DNA from: Chloroflexota bacterium
GTDB lineage: Bacteria > Chloroflexota > Anaerolineae > Aggregatilineales > Phototrophicaceae
Assembly (NCBI GenBank): GCA_011523545.1
Contig: WTGN01000014.1
Location: 1 to 64,000 of the forward strand
Length of the DNA stretch: 64,000 nucleotides
Direction: 5' to 3'
Each line of letters opens with the position of its first letter. Positions within the stretch are counted from its first letter, which is position 1. A program made the translations under genes and the position numbers. Of this stretch, positions 9,257-17,892 are shown in pieces. Below the pieces are notes generated by a model. It searched no databases. It had not been told where the DNA came from and saw only the letters and a program-made list of their open reading frames with translations.

Positions 9257-9562
9257 CTACGCTCCGTCCCCACGCCCCGCACGCCACGCCTCCTCGCTCA
9301 CAAGCTCGCCATTCTCGACGCTGCTTTCTTTGAAGCGTTTGTTCTTGTCGAAGTAGAGCTCGATCTCGGCCTGGAAGGGGCAGCGGGCCGCGCTCGCCAC
9401 TTTGCGGCACCAGTAGCCTTTGCCGTCATCGGTCTGCGAGAGGTCGTTCAGCGGATCGACGCGGATGCGTAGGATCTCTTTGCACATTTTTGGCTGCACG
9501 TAGAAATAGAGGCCGCGGTCTTCATTGCGGCCGCCGCCGAACAGTTGCTTGAGGAAGTTCAC
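9257..9562 (-). CDS. conserved small protein of unknown function
   Basis: A 101-residue soluble protein. The start is GTG with AAAGGAA 8 bases upstream. The sequence begins MNFLKQLFGGGRN and continues with a compact core containing YVQPKMCKEILRIRVDP and YWCRKVASAARCPFQAEIELYFD, with three cysteines. No catalytic motif is recognised. The fold is probably alpha/beta. It is convergent with recA, 9 bases from its stop. The name is left open. Confidence 0.75.
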   Translation of the reverse strand: MNFLKQLFGGGRNEDRGLYFYVQPKMCKEILRIRVDPLNDLSQTDDGKGYWCRKVASAARCPFQAEIELYFDKNKRFKESSVENGELVSEEAWRAGRGDGA

Positions 9563-9633
9563 GGTCGATTCCTTTCAAATGAGGAATAGGTGTGGAATCG
9601 TAATCAATTATAGCGTGAATGAGTTTGTGACGC

Positions 9634-9660
9634 GGGCGACTCACCGAGTCGCCCCTACAA
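9634..9660. repeat. GGGCGACTC palindromic repeat
   Basis: GGGCGACTC, three-base loop, GAGTCGCCC, then CCTACAA. The 9-bp stem is perfect. It sits immediately beyond the surE stop codon and could terminate surE transcription as well as being a mobile-type repeat. Confidence 0.75.
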
Positions 9661-9666
9661 CCATCT

Positions 9667-10443
9667 CTATTGGCATGGGGGCAGCCGCAAATCCCAGGCT
9701 TCCAGGCTTGCCATGAAGCGATGGGCGGTCATATCGAGGTGCACCGGCGTCACGCTAACGTAATCTCGATGCACCGCCCAGACATCGCTGCCGAGCTCAT
9801 CGGTATTGGCTGTCGGCGGCTCGCCTTCGACGCGCACGACGCCCTCCCCCACCCCGACCAAGCGGTCGCGGTAGGTGCGCACGCCTTGCCGCGTCAGGCG
9901 GATGCCGCGCAGGTCCTCAATGCGCTTGACCGGCGGGATGTTGACGTTGAGGATGGTGTAGGGCGGCAAGCCTTGTTCCAGGGCGCGCTTGGCGATGCCC
10001 TGCGCGACGCTGGCCGCGACTCGATAATCAGCGAGATGGTCGGCGTCGGCTTGGGCGAGGGAGAAGGCGACGGCGGGCAGGCCGTGGATGGCCGCTTCCA
10101 GCGCCGCGGTGACCGTGCCGCTGTAGGTCAGGTCTTGCGCCATATTTTCGCCGCGGTTGATGCCGGAGACGACGATATCGGGGCGTTGCTCAATCAGCCC
10201 CAGCAGCGAGAGGGCGATGCAATCAGCTGGCGAGCCGCCGACGGCCAGCGCTGGGATGCCGCTCCCTACTGTGCGCCGCGAATAAGCGATATCTTGAAAC
10301 AGGGTGATCTTGTGGCCGCTGGCGCTCTGGTTCGTGGCGGGCGCGCAGACCTGCACCGGACCGAGCGCTCGCATCGCTTCCGCCAGCGCCAGGAGGCCGG
10401 GCGCGTCAATGCCGTCGTCGTTGGTCACGATAATTGATGCCAC
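9667..10443 (-). CDS. surE: 5'/3'-nucleotidase SurE
   Basis: A 258-residue SurE-family phosphatase that dephosphorylates nucleoside monophosphates and short polyphosphates in a metal-dependent way. The N-terminal TNDDGIDAPG carries the two metal-binding aspartates, NQSASGHKIT supplies the conserved serine, and SGINRGENMAQDLTYSGTV provides the conserved asparagine and the TYSGTV motif. The start is GTG with AAGGA upstream. Length is normal. It is followed by a palindromic repeat and lies 81 bases downstream of a lipoprotein gene on the same strand. Confidence 0.95.
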   Translation of the reverse strand: MASIIVTNDDGIDAPGLLALAEAMRALGPVQVCAPATNQSASGHKITLFQDIAYSRRTVGSGIPALAVGGSPADCIALSLLGLIEQRPDIVVSGINRGENMAQDLTYSGTVTAALEAAIHGLPAVAFSLAQADADHLADYRVAASVAQGIAKRALEQGLPPYTILNVNIPPVKRIEDLRGIRLTRQGVRTYRDRLVGVGEGVVRVEGEPPTANTDELGSDVWAVHRDYVSVTPVHLDMTAHRFMASLEAWDLRLPPCQ

Positions 10444-10524
10444 CGGCGATGTCCTTCCCGATTTACAGGTGATTCATTTGATCATGCTGGGCACTGGCGA
10501 GGCGCGCGCAGGCTGGCGAGCCGC

Positions 10525-11661
10525 TTAGCCGCAGCCGCCCCGCTCCAGAACGAAGGAGGCGCTGTCCCCGGTGTTGTCCGTTTCATCCGTCTCCGGCAGG
10601 TGATTGCCACTGTCGACGACCACGCGAATGAATTGCTCTTCACCGGCGCGCTCGGTCAAAGTGATGGGAATCTCGACCGTGTCTTCTTCCGCCGCCTTCA
10701 ACGTTTTGAGATAGGCCAGCGGCGGGTTTTCGCTGAGCGCGGCGCCATCGCTCAGCAGAGCGGCCTCGGCGATCACCCAGGCGACGTTTTGCGCTTCGTC
10801 CGAGCCGTCATTGCGAATGCGCGCTCTGACTGTTGTTTCCTGATTGCAGACGACGGGCGGCGCGACCTGCACATCCAGCACAAGCAGATTGACGCCTTGG
10901 GCAGCCGGCAGGGGCGGACCCGTCTCCACCGGCAGGCTGGCGATGTCGCCATCCACGCGCACAAACTCGGCGTAGACCCAGGCGTCGTTGGAGTCGTCAT
11001 AGTCGATGCGATACCACTCGCGCGATGGATTGACCGCCACAATCAGCACCTCGTGATTCTCGTCGAGGTTGCCCAGGAGATCGTGCGTGGCGCCGGGGCC
11101 GACGCGTATCCGCGCGGGCTGCGTCATCGTGCCGGCGACGCGGCTGACAGCGGGCGCGGGCGCCGCCGGCTCAGCCACCGCGGGCTGGGCGACTTCGGGG
11201 CCGGCCGAATCGGCAGTTTCGCCGGCGTCCATCGCCGCCTGTGAGCGCACGGCGATGCGCACATCTTCGCGGTCGAAGGCGCCGTCGGCGCGCTCGGCCA
11301 GGACAGAAATCTGGAAGTCGCCCGCTTCGCTGGCGGTCCAGTCGATGGTGAGCGGCAGCACGGCCGCATTGGTTTCGTTGGGATTGGATTTCTCGCCCAG
11401 CAGGGCGTCATTCAGCAGCACGCTTATCCGCGCCAGATCAGGCCCGGCGTTTTCGACCCGCGCTTGCACGATCACTTTAGCGCCGGCCAGATATGTTTGA
11501 TTCGGCGCTGGCGCTACGATGCGCACCACCGGCGGCCCGTCAAAACTGGGGGCTGCCTCTTGGCCGATGAAGCCCAGATTGCAGCCGGCGCAAAGGAGCG
11601 CGACGCCAAGGAGGGGCAGCCGGAATGCCCTGATCCAAAGGGATGCGACGCCAGATTGCAT
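10525..11661 (-). CDS. lipoprotein with Ig-like, SH3 and CARDB domains
   Basis: A 378-residue exported lipoprotein. The lipobox LLCAGC places the modified cysteine at about residue 27. Residues 40-135 look like an Ig-like domain (VRIVAPAPNQTY, then a beta-rich stretch ending DREDVRIAVRS). An Ala/Pro-rich linker follows to about 175. Residues 180-240 resemble a bacterial SH3 domain (ARIRVGPGATHDLLGNLDE, EWYRIDYDD, AWVYAEFV). Residues 255-370 look like CARDB (VRARIRNDGSDEAQNVAW, DSGNHLPETDETDN). It probably binds cell-surface polymers outside the membrane. The start ATG has AGGAGATC upstream. Confidence 0.85.
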   Translation of the reverse strand: MQSGVASLWIRAFRLPLLGVALLCAGCNLGFIGQEAAPSFDGPPVVRIVAPAPNQTYLAGAKVIVQARVENAGPDLARISVLLNDALLGEKSNPNETNAAVLPLTIDWTASEAGDFQISVLAERADGAFDREDVRIAVRSQAAMDAGETADSAGPEVAQPAVAEPAAPAPAVSRVAGTMTQPARIRVGPGATHDLLGNLDENHEVLIVAVNPSREWYRIDYDDSNDAWVYAEFVRVDGDIASLPVETGPPLPAAQGVNLLVLDVQVAPPVVCNQETTVRARIRNDGSDEAQNVAWVIAEAALLSDGAALSENPPLAYLKTLKAAEEDTVEIPITLTERAGEEQFIRVVVDSGNHLPETDETDNTGDSASFVLERGGCG

Positions 11662-12043
11662 TGCGGATCTCCTATCGCGCTCGACCTTGTCGACTCTATC
11701 AGAACTCAGCCCGATATGCGAGATAGTCTACTCGTTTACCTTGACCGCGACAGCCCCTCGCGAGTCAGGATTTGGATCACAAAATCAACGACCCCGCAAG
11801 AGTGAGAATCTGTAGGGGCGTCTCGGCGAGACGCCCGTCGAACGACATTTTGAAGTCAAGCGGGCGTTTCAGCGAAACGCCCCTACAATGTACGTTGTGA
11901 GCAGGTGCATAAAAAAGGGCACAGAGCTGTATGTTTGCTCAGCTGATTTATCTTGTAGCGTCGTATGTCGCGTTTCAGATCCTAGCAGGCTTTCGTTTAC
12001 GGTACGGATTGTGTACCATTACGGTGCGAGTGAAGGACATTTT
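11662..12043. repeat. composite palindromic repeat in the coaBC leader region
   Basis: This 382-base gap between divergent genes holds one 76-base composite element at 11811-11886. Its ends are TGTAGGGGCG and CGCCCCTACA in inverted orientation, and it contains two hairpins (GGGGCGTCTC/GAGACGCCC and GGGCGTTTC/GAAACGCCC). It resembles a tiny terminal-inverted-repeat element. Closer to coaBC, GGTAC and GTACC form a small inverted repeat around 12001-12017. No gene is seen. Confidence 0.65.
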
Positions 12044-13273
12044 ATGTTGACGATCGCGCCATTGCGGGACAAGCGGATCATCCTGGGCGTCTGCGGCAGC
12101 ATCGCCGCATACAAGGCGCTTGACCTGGCCAGCAAGCTGACGCAGGCGGGCGCTTTGGTCGATGTCGTGATGACCGATGCGGCGCGGCGCTTCGTCAGCC
12201 CGCTCAGCTTCCAGGCGGTCAGCGGACGGCCGGTCTATACCGATATGTGGCAGGCGGAGGCGGGCGGCGGATTGCCCAGCCATATCGCCCATGTCGGCTT
12301 GGCGGAAGGGGCGGACCTGTTGCTCGTCGCGCCGGCGACCGCCAATACAATCGCGAAGCTCGCCCAGGGCCTGGCCGATGACATGCTCTCGGTCACGGCG
12401 TTGGCGGCCCGCTGCCCGCTGCTTATCGCGCCGGCGATGGACGGCGGCATGATTGAGCACCCGGCGACCCAAGCCAATTTCGCGGTCCTGCGGGAACGCG
12501 GCGCGCAGGTGATCGAGCCAGAAAGCGGCCGCCTCGCCAGTGGTTTGCATGGGCGCGGCCGCCTGCCGGAGACGCCTACATTGCTCGGTCACGTTCGGCG
12601 CGCGCTAGGGCTGGGTGGCGAGCTGTCCGACCACAAACTGGTGATCACGGCCGGCGGTACGCGCGAGGCGCTTGACCCGGTGCGTTTCATCAGCAATCGC
12701 TCGACGGGCAAGCAAGGCTACGCCATCGCCCAAGCGGCCGTCGACGCCGGCGCCGATGTCGTCTTCATCACCGCCGCTGACTTGCCGCCACTCGTGGGCG
12801 CTAAGCAGGTCGACGTGGATACTGCCCAAACGATGCTGGAGGCGGTGCTGGCGCAGATCGCCGGGGCGGCCGCCTTGATTATGGCCGCCGCCGTCGCTGA
12901 TTATCGACCGCGGCGCGTGGCCGAGCAGAAGATCAAAAAGTCCGACGAGGCGTTGAATTTGCCGCTGGAGCGGACGCCGGACATCTTGCTGGCGGTCAAA
13001 GCCCAGCGCGCGCAGACCGGGTATCCCGCGATCGTGGTTGGCTTCGCCGCCGAGAGCGAAAACCTGCTGGAGAACGCCCGCGCCAAGTTGGGAGCTAAGG
13101 GCTTGGATCTGCTCGTTGCCAACGACATCACGGCGGCGGATGCCGGTTTTGCCGTTGATAGCAATCGCGTCATCCTGCTCGATTCGGGCGGGGGCCTTGA
13201 AGAGATTGAACTCGCCAGCAAAGACGTGATCGGCGCCGCCATCATCGAGCGGGTCAGCCGCCTGCTGGATTAG
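12044..13273 (+). CDS. coaBC: bifunctional CoaBC (phosphopantothenoylcysteine synthase/decarboxylase)
   Basis: A 409-residue two-domain enzyme of coenzyme A synthesis. The N-terminal flavin decarboxylase (CoaC) has GVCGSIAAYKALDLASKL, PSHIAHVGLA with the catalytic histidine, APATANTIAKLAQGLADD and the PAMDGGM clamp. The C-terminal CoaB synthetase has ITAGGTREALDPVRFISN, RSTGKQGYAIA and the KIKK motif. I chose ATG 12044, with AAGGA 8 bases upstream; the open frame extends earlier without a start context. The usual decarboxylase motif PAMN is PAMD here, and the flap usually written ACGDxGxGRMP reads ASGLHGRGRLP, so the active-site cysteine is a serine. The stop overlaps the stop of the next, convergent gene. 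Confidence 0.95.
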   Translation: MLTIAPLRDKRIILGVCGSIAAYKALDLASKLTQAGALVDVVMTDAARRFVSPLSFQAVSGRPVYTDMWQAEAGGGLPSHIAHVGLAEGADLLLVAPATANTIAKLAQGLADDMLSVTALAARCPLLIAPAMDGGMIEHPATQANFAVLRERGAQVIEPESGRLASGLHGRGRLPETPTLLGHVRRALGLGGELSDHKLVITAGGTREALDPVRFISNRSTGKQGYAIAQAAVDAGADVVFITAADLPPLVGAKQVDVDTAQTMLEAVLAQIAGAAALIMAAAVADYRPRRVAEQKIKKSDEALNLPLERTPDILLAVKAQRAQTGYPAIVVGFAAESENLLENARAKLGAKGLDLLVANDITAADAGFAVDSNRVILLDSGGGLEEIELASKDVIGAAIIERVSRLLD

Positions 13274-13755
13274 TCCCCGTTCGTAGCCTGATTCAGCTGC
13301 CCCAATTCATGCAGGGCACGGCAATGCGCTACATAGGCGGACAAGGTCTGCCGGCAGCCGATCTGATAATAGGCGGCCAATTCGGCTACGCCGGCTTGGG
13401 CAAAGCCATCCTGCTCGTAGATGACGCGCGCGCCATCGCCCTGGGAAGCAAAGGTCAGCGCGATCCGCGTTTCGCCGGGCCAGGACGGGTCGCGCCAGCT
13501 GTAGGCCAGCCGCGCCGGCGGGTCCCAGTCTGTGATGCGCCCGATTTCGTATTCGCTCTCGTCCAGGAAGGTCTCGTAATAGCGCCCGCCGGGACGGGGC
13601 TCGAAGCGGATATGCAGGGGGCTGGTGGACGACGGCGCGAAGCTGTAGGGGAAGACGCCTTGCCGCGGCCACCAGATGTCCATCTGCTGGACGAAAACGT
13701 CGAAGGCGGTCTCCGGCGGGAGGGGGACGGTGACTTCGAGGGTTACATCCGGCAT
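13270..13755 (-). CDS. SRPBCC/AHSA1-family protein
   Basis: A 161-residue protein of the START-like SRPBCC superfamily (activator of Hsp90 ATPase-like subgroup). The N-terminal VTVPLPPETAFDVFVQQMDIWW, the GGRYYETFLDE strand and the ITDWDPPARLAYSWRDP strand are characteristic. The fold forms a hydrophobic ligand pocket; the ligand is unknown. The stop overlaps the coaBC stop by four bases in convergent orientation. No good ribosome site is seen before ATG 13755. It is transcribed away from the protease-like gene upstream by only 30 bases and may share its transcript. Confidence 0.85.
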   Translation of the reverse strand: MPDVTLEVTVPLPPETAFDVFVQQMDIWWPRQGVFPYSFAPSSTSPLHIRFEPRPGGRYYETFLDESEYEIGRITDWDPPARLAYSWRDPSWPGETRIALTFASQGDGARVIYEQDGFAQAGVAELAAYYQIGCRQTLSAYVAHCRALHELGQLNQATNGD

Positions 13756-13785
13756 TACAACGCCAGGACAAACATATCGAATGGG

Positions 13786-14208
13786 TTATCCCGCGCTCAA
13801 ATCCAATTCAAGGTAATTTCGAGATCTGTGGAAACAGACGTCTACCCGGTGAAAGAAATCAATTTGTCCCAGGATAACCGGAAGATCTTCATCACGTGTC
13901 CAGGCAAATATCTGTCTGATGCTTGGCCAAGCGCCAACATACAGGTCTGCGACAAACCTCTTTGCTTCCAGTCCTCCACCAGCGGCACCTTCCAAGCCTC
14001 CAATGTGCTCTCGATTATGCCAACCGGCGCCTAAATTCAGGCCTAGTTGGAATGGCAGCACATTGATGTCCGCTCCGCTATCCACTAGCGCCATGGTCTG
14101 GATTTCGTTGTGGCGGTAGCGGATTCTCACAGGAACAAATGGTCGTGCAATTCGGTCGCGAACATATTCGGTCCTCACGATATAGGGATAGATGAGTTTT
14201 TCAGTCAT
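13786..14208 (-). CDS. retropepsin-like aspartic protease
   Basis: A 140-residue protein of the single-domain, retroviral-type aspartyl protease group. The catalytic signature ALVDSGADINVLP lies near residue 42, and the C-terminal VILGQIDFF resembles the ILG flap-side motif of dimeric pepsins. No signal peptide or membrane segment is seen. ATG 14208 overlaps the end of the upstream small gene by eight bases (ATGACTGA), which argues for translational coupling; an ATG six codons earlier is possible. In bacteria such proteins often pair with a small helical gene as here. Substrate and role are unknown. Confidence 0.8.
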   Translation of the reverse strand: MTEKLIYPYIVRTEYVRDRIARPFVPVRIRYRHNEIQTMALVDSGADINVLPFQLGLNLGAGWHNREHIGGLEGAAGGGLEAKRFVADLYVGAWPSIRQIFAWTRDEDLPVILGQIDFFHRVDVCFHRSRNYLELDLSAG

Positions 14209-14425
14209 TCTCGTTTGATTTCTCATTCAGCACGTCGAGTAATGATCCTGCTTCACTAAAGTTCACCCGAACGGACGGTATACGGAATACTTGCCCTGGC
14301 TTTGATAAGAGATCATCCCATTCAGACGTCTCGTCTTCGAGGTCAGCCTGCATTAAGCGAATAACCGCAAGCTTCTCTTCTCGCTTCAGACTCTGCAACT
14401 TCTTGACCAACTCCGGCGCGATCAT
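14201..14425 (-). CDS. small helical protein, partner of the retropepsin-like gene
   Basis: A 74-residue acidic protein. The N-terminal helix APELVKKLQSLKREEKLAV is followed by IRLMQADLEDE and a C-terminal part with FRIPSVRVNFSEA. It resembles in style the small proteins that precede toxin-like or retropepsin-like genes in cyanobacteria and Chloroflexota, but I cannot name a family. A good ribosome site (GGGAGGGCAATC) precedes the ATG, and a TAAAAT hexamer lies about 35 bases upstream. It overlaps the next gene by eight bases, so the two are probably co-translated. Confidence 0.7.
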   Translation of the reverse strand: MIAPELVKKLQSLKREEKLAVIRLMQADLEDETSEWDDLLSKPGQVFRIPSVRVNFSEAGSLLDVLNEKSNEND

Positions 14426-14555
14426 GATTGCCCTCCCCTTCCCTGCCGTTACGATTTTACCATATCTCGGGCGCGCCTGAAGCCGACCGTCACTTGCTAG
14501 GGCGCGGCCATCTCGGTTACACTATTTGCGCCCCGACGAAACGGAAGCCGCCACC

Positions 14556-15506
14556 ATGTTTGATGACCTGCAGCAAGTCAACGTTGCCCTTCGCCAAGAG
14601 CAGTACATCGCCACTGACGAGATTTCGACGGTCGTCTTCCTGGCCTACAAGCTGGGCAAGCCGCTGCTGGTCGAGGGGCCGGCCGGCGTCGGCAAGACCG
14701 AGCTGGCCAAAGCCTGGTCCGGCGCCGCGGGCATGCCCTTGATCCGCCTGCAATGTTACGAGGGGCTGGATGAAAACAAGGCGCTCTACGAATGGGAATA
14801 CGCCAAGCAAATGCTTTATACGCAGCTGCTGCGCGACAAGCTGAGCGACTTGCTGGCGGCCGCCGACACCTTGCGCGCCGCCGCCGACCGCCTGGGCGAG
14901 GAGGACGATGTCTTCTTCAGCGAGCGTTTCCTGCTGGCGCGCCCCCTGCTGGCAGCGCTGCTGAGCGATGAGCCGGTCGTGCTGCTCATCGACGAAATCG
15001 ACCGCGCCGATGCCGAATTCGAAGCGTTCCTGCTGGAGATCCTCAGCGATTTTCAGGTATCAATCCCCGAGCTGGGCACGATCAGCGCGGCGCATCACCC
15101 CAGCGTGGTGCTCACCAGCAACAATACGCGCGAGCTATCCGAAGCCTTGAAGCGGCGCTGCCTGTATCTTTTCGTCGATTACCCGAGCCAGGAAGCTGAG
15201 CTCAACATCGTCAAGATGCGCGTGCCGGAGCTGGACGAGAAATTGGCGCGGCAGGCGGTGGATGTGGTGCAAGCCATGCGCCGCTTCGACTTGAAAAAGA
15301 ACCCCAGCGTCTCCGAGACTATCGATTGGGCCAAGGCCTTGGTCACACTCAATGCCGACAGCATCGACCAGAAGACGCTCGAAACGACGTTGACCGTACT
15401 GCTCAAGCATGAGAGCGATGTGCAAAAGGCGCGCCGCCAGATCATGCGCGGGCAGAACGACGATCACTACGAAAGCCGCCGCCGCCCTCGCTCCGATTGG
15501 AATTAA
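14556..15506 (+). CDS. MoxR-family AAA+ ATPase
   Basis: A 316-residue AAA+ ATPase of the MoxR group, chaperone-like proteins that mature metalloenzymes or surface complexes. Walker A GPAGVGKTE is near residue 38, Walker B VVLLIDEIDRAD near 144, sensor 1 VVLTSNNTRELSEALKRRC near 187, and a lid domain with SVSETIDWAKAL follows. I chose ATG 14556 with GGAAG upstream; a TTG ten codons earlier is in frame. MoxR genes usually precede a VWA-domain gene; here the next gene is a DUF385-type protein instead, so the partner must be elsewhere. Confidence 0.92.
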   Translation: MFDDLQQVNVALRQEQYIATDEISTVVFLAYKLGKPLLVEGPAGVGKTELAKAWSGAAGMPLIRLQCYEGLDENKALYEWEYAKQMLYTQLLRDKLSDLLAAADTLRAAADRLGEEDDVFFSERFLLARPLLAALLSDEPVVLLIDEIDRADAEFEAFLLEILSDFQVSIPELGTISAAHHPSVVLTSNNTRELSEALKRRCLYLFVDYPSQEAELNIVKMRVPELDEKLARQAVDVVQAMRRFDLKKNPSVSETIDWAKALVTLNADSIDQKTLETTLTVLLKHESDVQKARRQIMRGQNDDHYESRRRPRSDWN

Positions 15507-15596
15507 GGCGCCGACAATTGCTCGTGTCCGCGGCTGACAAATCGAGCCCTCTGCTGTAAACTGGCGCATTCATCAGCATGGCATTTGGAAATCGGC

Positions 15597-16220
15597 ATGA
15601 GCCTGTCCAACGGCAGTCCCGACCATTCGCGCGCCCTTGCCAAGCGGCTATTCCGCGCGCCGCTTTATCTCTACCAGTTGGGCTGGGGTCCTCTGTTGGG
15701 CTGGGTCCCGCTGCTCATCCTGACCACCAAGGGGCGCAACAGCGGCCAGCCCCGCCACATTGTGATCGAATACCGCCGGCATGGCAGCAAGTACTATGTC
15801 GTCTCCGGCTGGGGCGCGGATACGGACTGGTATCGCAACATCCAAGACGACAACCGGGTTACGATACAGCATGGCGCGCATATTCTTGACGCGCGGGCGC
15901 AGCGAGTGGAGGACGCGGCGGAAGCGCTGCGCGCGCTTTACATGTTCAGCCGCAACTCCTGGATTTATGAGTCGCTTTTCGCGCGCATGTCCTCGGCGCA
16001 GGCGGCCGATTTGAACACGCTCGCCGAAGTCGTCGAGGAATTCACCGTGATGCGCCTGGAGGCGACGGAAAAGGCGCCCGCGCTGCCGGCGGTCGAGCCC
16101 TTCAGCCCGCCTGCCCGGCAGTTTGCGGCTTTTGTGGCGCTGCTGCTGGCTTGGCGCCTGGCTTTGTCGATCTTGCGGCCGATGTTCTCAGAGCGCGGCC
16201 GGGACGAGCGCAAGCGCTAA
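15597..16220 (+). CDS. deazaflavin (F420)-dependent nitroreductase-family protein
   Basis: A 207-residue protein of the DUF385/Ddn-like split-barrel family. The signature region is PLLILTTKGRNSGQPRH, followed by YYVVSGWGADTDWYRNIQ, which in known members contacts the F420 or FMN cofactor. A helical N-terminus and a C-terminal hydrophobic helix (FAAFVALLLAWRLALSIL) suggest membrane association. The expected activity is hydride transfer to quinones or nitro compounds; cofactor and substrate are inferred from family only. ATG 15597 is preferred to an in-frame TTG four codons earlier. A second, shorter relative is at 22155-22478. Confidence 0.85.
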   Translation: MSLSNGSPDHSRALAKRLFRAPLYLYQLGWGPLLGWVPLLILTTKGRNSGQPRHIVIEYRRHGSKYYVVSGWGADTDWYRNIQDDNRVTIQHGAHILDARAQRVEDAAEALRALYMFSRNSWIYESLFARMSSAQAADLNTLAEVVEEFTVMRLEATEKAPALPAVEPFSPPARQFAAFVALLLAWRLALSILRPMFSERGRDERKR

Positions 16221-16252
16221 TCAGCAGTCTGCACGCCCAGCGCCGAGGGCAT

Positions 16253-17779
16253 TCAGACGTCAAACTCGACGCCCTGCGCCAGCGGCAGCTCCCCCGAATA
16301 ATTGATGGTATTGGTCTGCCGGCGCATATAGGCCTTCCAGGCGTCGGAGCCGGATTCGCGGCCGCCGCCCGTTTCTTTCTCGCCGCCAAAAGCCCCGCCG
16401 ATCTCCGCCCCGCTGGTGCCGATATTGACGTTGGCGATGCCGCAGTCCGAGCCGGCATGGCCGAGAAAAGCCTCCGAGCTGGCCAGGTCTCGGGTGAAGA
16501 TAGCGCTTGACAAACCCTGGGGCACGGCGTTGTGCAGGGCGATGGCTTCATCCAGCTTCTCGTAATCCATGATGTAGAGGATGGGCGCGAAAGTCTCTTC
16601 GCAGACCAGCGGACTTTGCCCGGGCATGCGGATGATGGCCGGCTCGACGAAATTCTCGCCGATGGCGGGCAGGCGTCGGCCGCCGCTGAGCACATCCCCG
16701 CCCTCGGCTCTCGCCCGTTCAATCGCAGCCATCATCGCCTCAACCGCGCCTTCATTGATCAGCGGGCCCATCAGCACGCCCTGCTCCATCGGATCGCCGA
16801 TCTTGACGGTCTTGTAGGCGCGGACAAGCCGATCGCTCAACTCGTCGACGATTCCGCGCTGGACGATGAGCCGACGGGTTGTTGTGCAGCGCTGGCCGGC
16901 CGTGCCGACGGCGCCGAAGACGACCGCGCGCGTCGCCAGGTCCAGGTCGGCATCGGCGCTGATGATGATGCCGTTGTTGCCGCCGAGCTCGAGAATGGCG
17001 CGCCCCAGGCGGCCGGCCACCGTCCGCGCGACATGCCTGCCGACGCGAATCGAACCGGTGAAGCTGATGAGCGGCAGGCGCTCGTCGTTGATCATGCGCT
17101 CGCCGACAACATCGTTCGCGCCGATGACCAGGTTGAAAACGCCGGCGACGCCATGTTTCGCCATCACCTTGTTGCAGAGATGCTGGACTGCGATGGCGGT
17201 CAATGGGGTCGTGGGCGACGGTTTCCATATCATCGTATCGCCGCAGACGGCCGCAATGGCCGCATTCCAGGACCAGACCGCCAGCGGGAAGTTGAAGGCG
17301 GTGATGATGCCGATTGGGCCGAGGGGGTGCCACTGTTCGTACATGCGATGCCGGGGGCGCTCCGAGTGCATCGTCAAGCCGTAGAGCTGCCGCGACAGGC
17401 CGACGGCGAAATCGCAAATGTCGATCATCTCTTGCACTTCGCCCAGCCCTTCGGCGCGGATCTTGCCGTTCTCCAGCGTTACCAGCTCGCCGAGGGCTTC
17501 TTTGTGTTCGCGCAGGACCTGGCCGAGATCGCGGATGAGCTCGCCGCGTTTTGGCGCCGGCAGCAGGCGCCAGGTTTCGAAGCCGGCGCGCGCCGCCGCG
17601 GCCGCCCGATCGTAATCAGCGGCGGATGCTTGACTGACCGAGGCGATAACTTGGTTTGTCGTCGGATTGATCGACGGCAGTGGCTCGGCTTGCCTCGCCA
17701 TCCAGCCGTCGACGCCCGCGCAGACGCCGGCGTTCAGGGCTTCGATGCCGAGCTTGTTCAGAATGTCCTTCATTTGCAT
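16253..17779 (-). CDS. aldehyde dehydrogenase, ALDH7 (antiquitin) type
   Basis: A 508-residue NAD(P)-dependent aldehyde dehydrogenase. Motifs in order: GPIGIITAFNFPLAVWSW, ILELGGNNGIII with the general-base glutamate, GTAGQRCTTTRR with the catalytic cysteine, and the ALDH7-specific C-terminal stretch GTSGAEIGGAFGGEKETGGG followed by SDAWKAYMRRQTNTIN. The ALDH7 group oxidises alpha-aminoadipic semialdehyde (piperideine-6-carboxylate) in lysine catabolism and also betaine aldehyde and lipid aldehydes. No lysine pathway neighbours are present. The second methionine is an equally possible start. Confidence 0.93.
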   Translation of the reverse strand: MQMKDILNKLGIEALNAGVCAGVDGWMARQAEPLPSINPTTNQVIASVSQASAADYDRAAAAARAGFETWRLLPAPKRGELIRDLGQVLREHKEALGELVTLENGKIRAEGLGEVQEMIDICDFAVGLSRQLYGLTMHSERPRHRMYEQWHPLGPIGIITAFNFPLAVWSWNAAIAAVCGDTMIWKPSPTTPLTAIAVQHLCNKVMAKHGVAGVFNLVIGANDVVGERMINDERLPLISFTGSIRVGRHVARTVAGRLGRAILELGGNNGIIISADADLDLATRAVVFGAVGTAGQRCTTTRRLIVQRGIVDELSDRLVRAYKTVKIGDPMEQGVLMGPLINEGAVEAMMAAIERARAEGGDVLSGGRRLPAIGENFVEPAIIRMPGQSPLVCEETFAPILYIMDYEKLDEAIALHNAVPQGLSSAIFTRDLASSEAFLGHAGSDCGIANVNIGTSGAEIGGAFGGEKETGGGRESGSDAWKAYMRRQTNTINYSGELPLAQGVEFDV

Positions 17780-17892
17780 TGTCTTTCCACCCTCATTACC
17801 GAGTTCGAGTCGACATGTTTGGTCGATAAGCCTTTATGCAACGGATCGGCCACCGTCTGACCGCTACAGTTCTCTCTACAACGGGGAGCATG

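Noticed and set aside
16532..17860. Long plus-strand open frame of 442 codons
   Set aside because: It is antisense to the ALDH7-type gene; the product has no recognisable domain, and the minus-strand protein has all family motifs.
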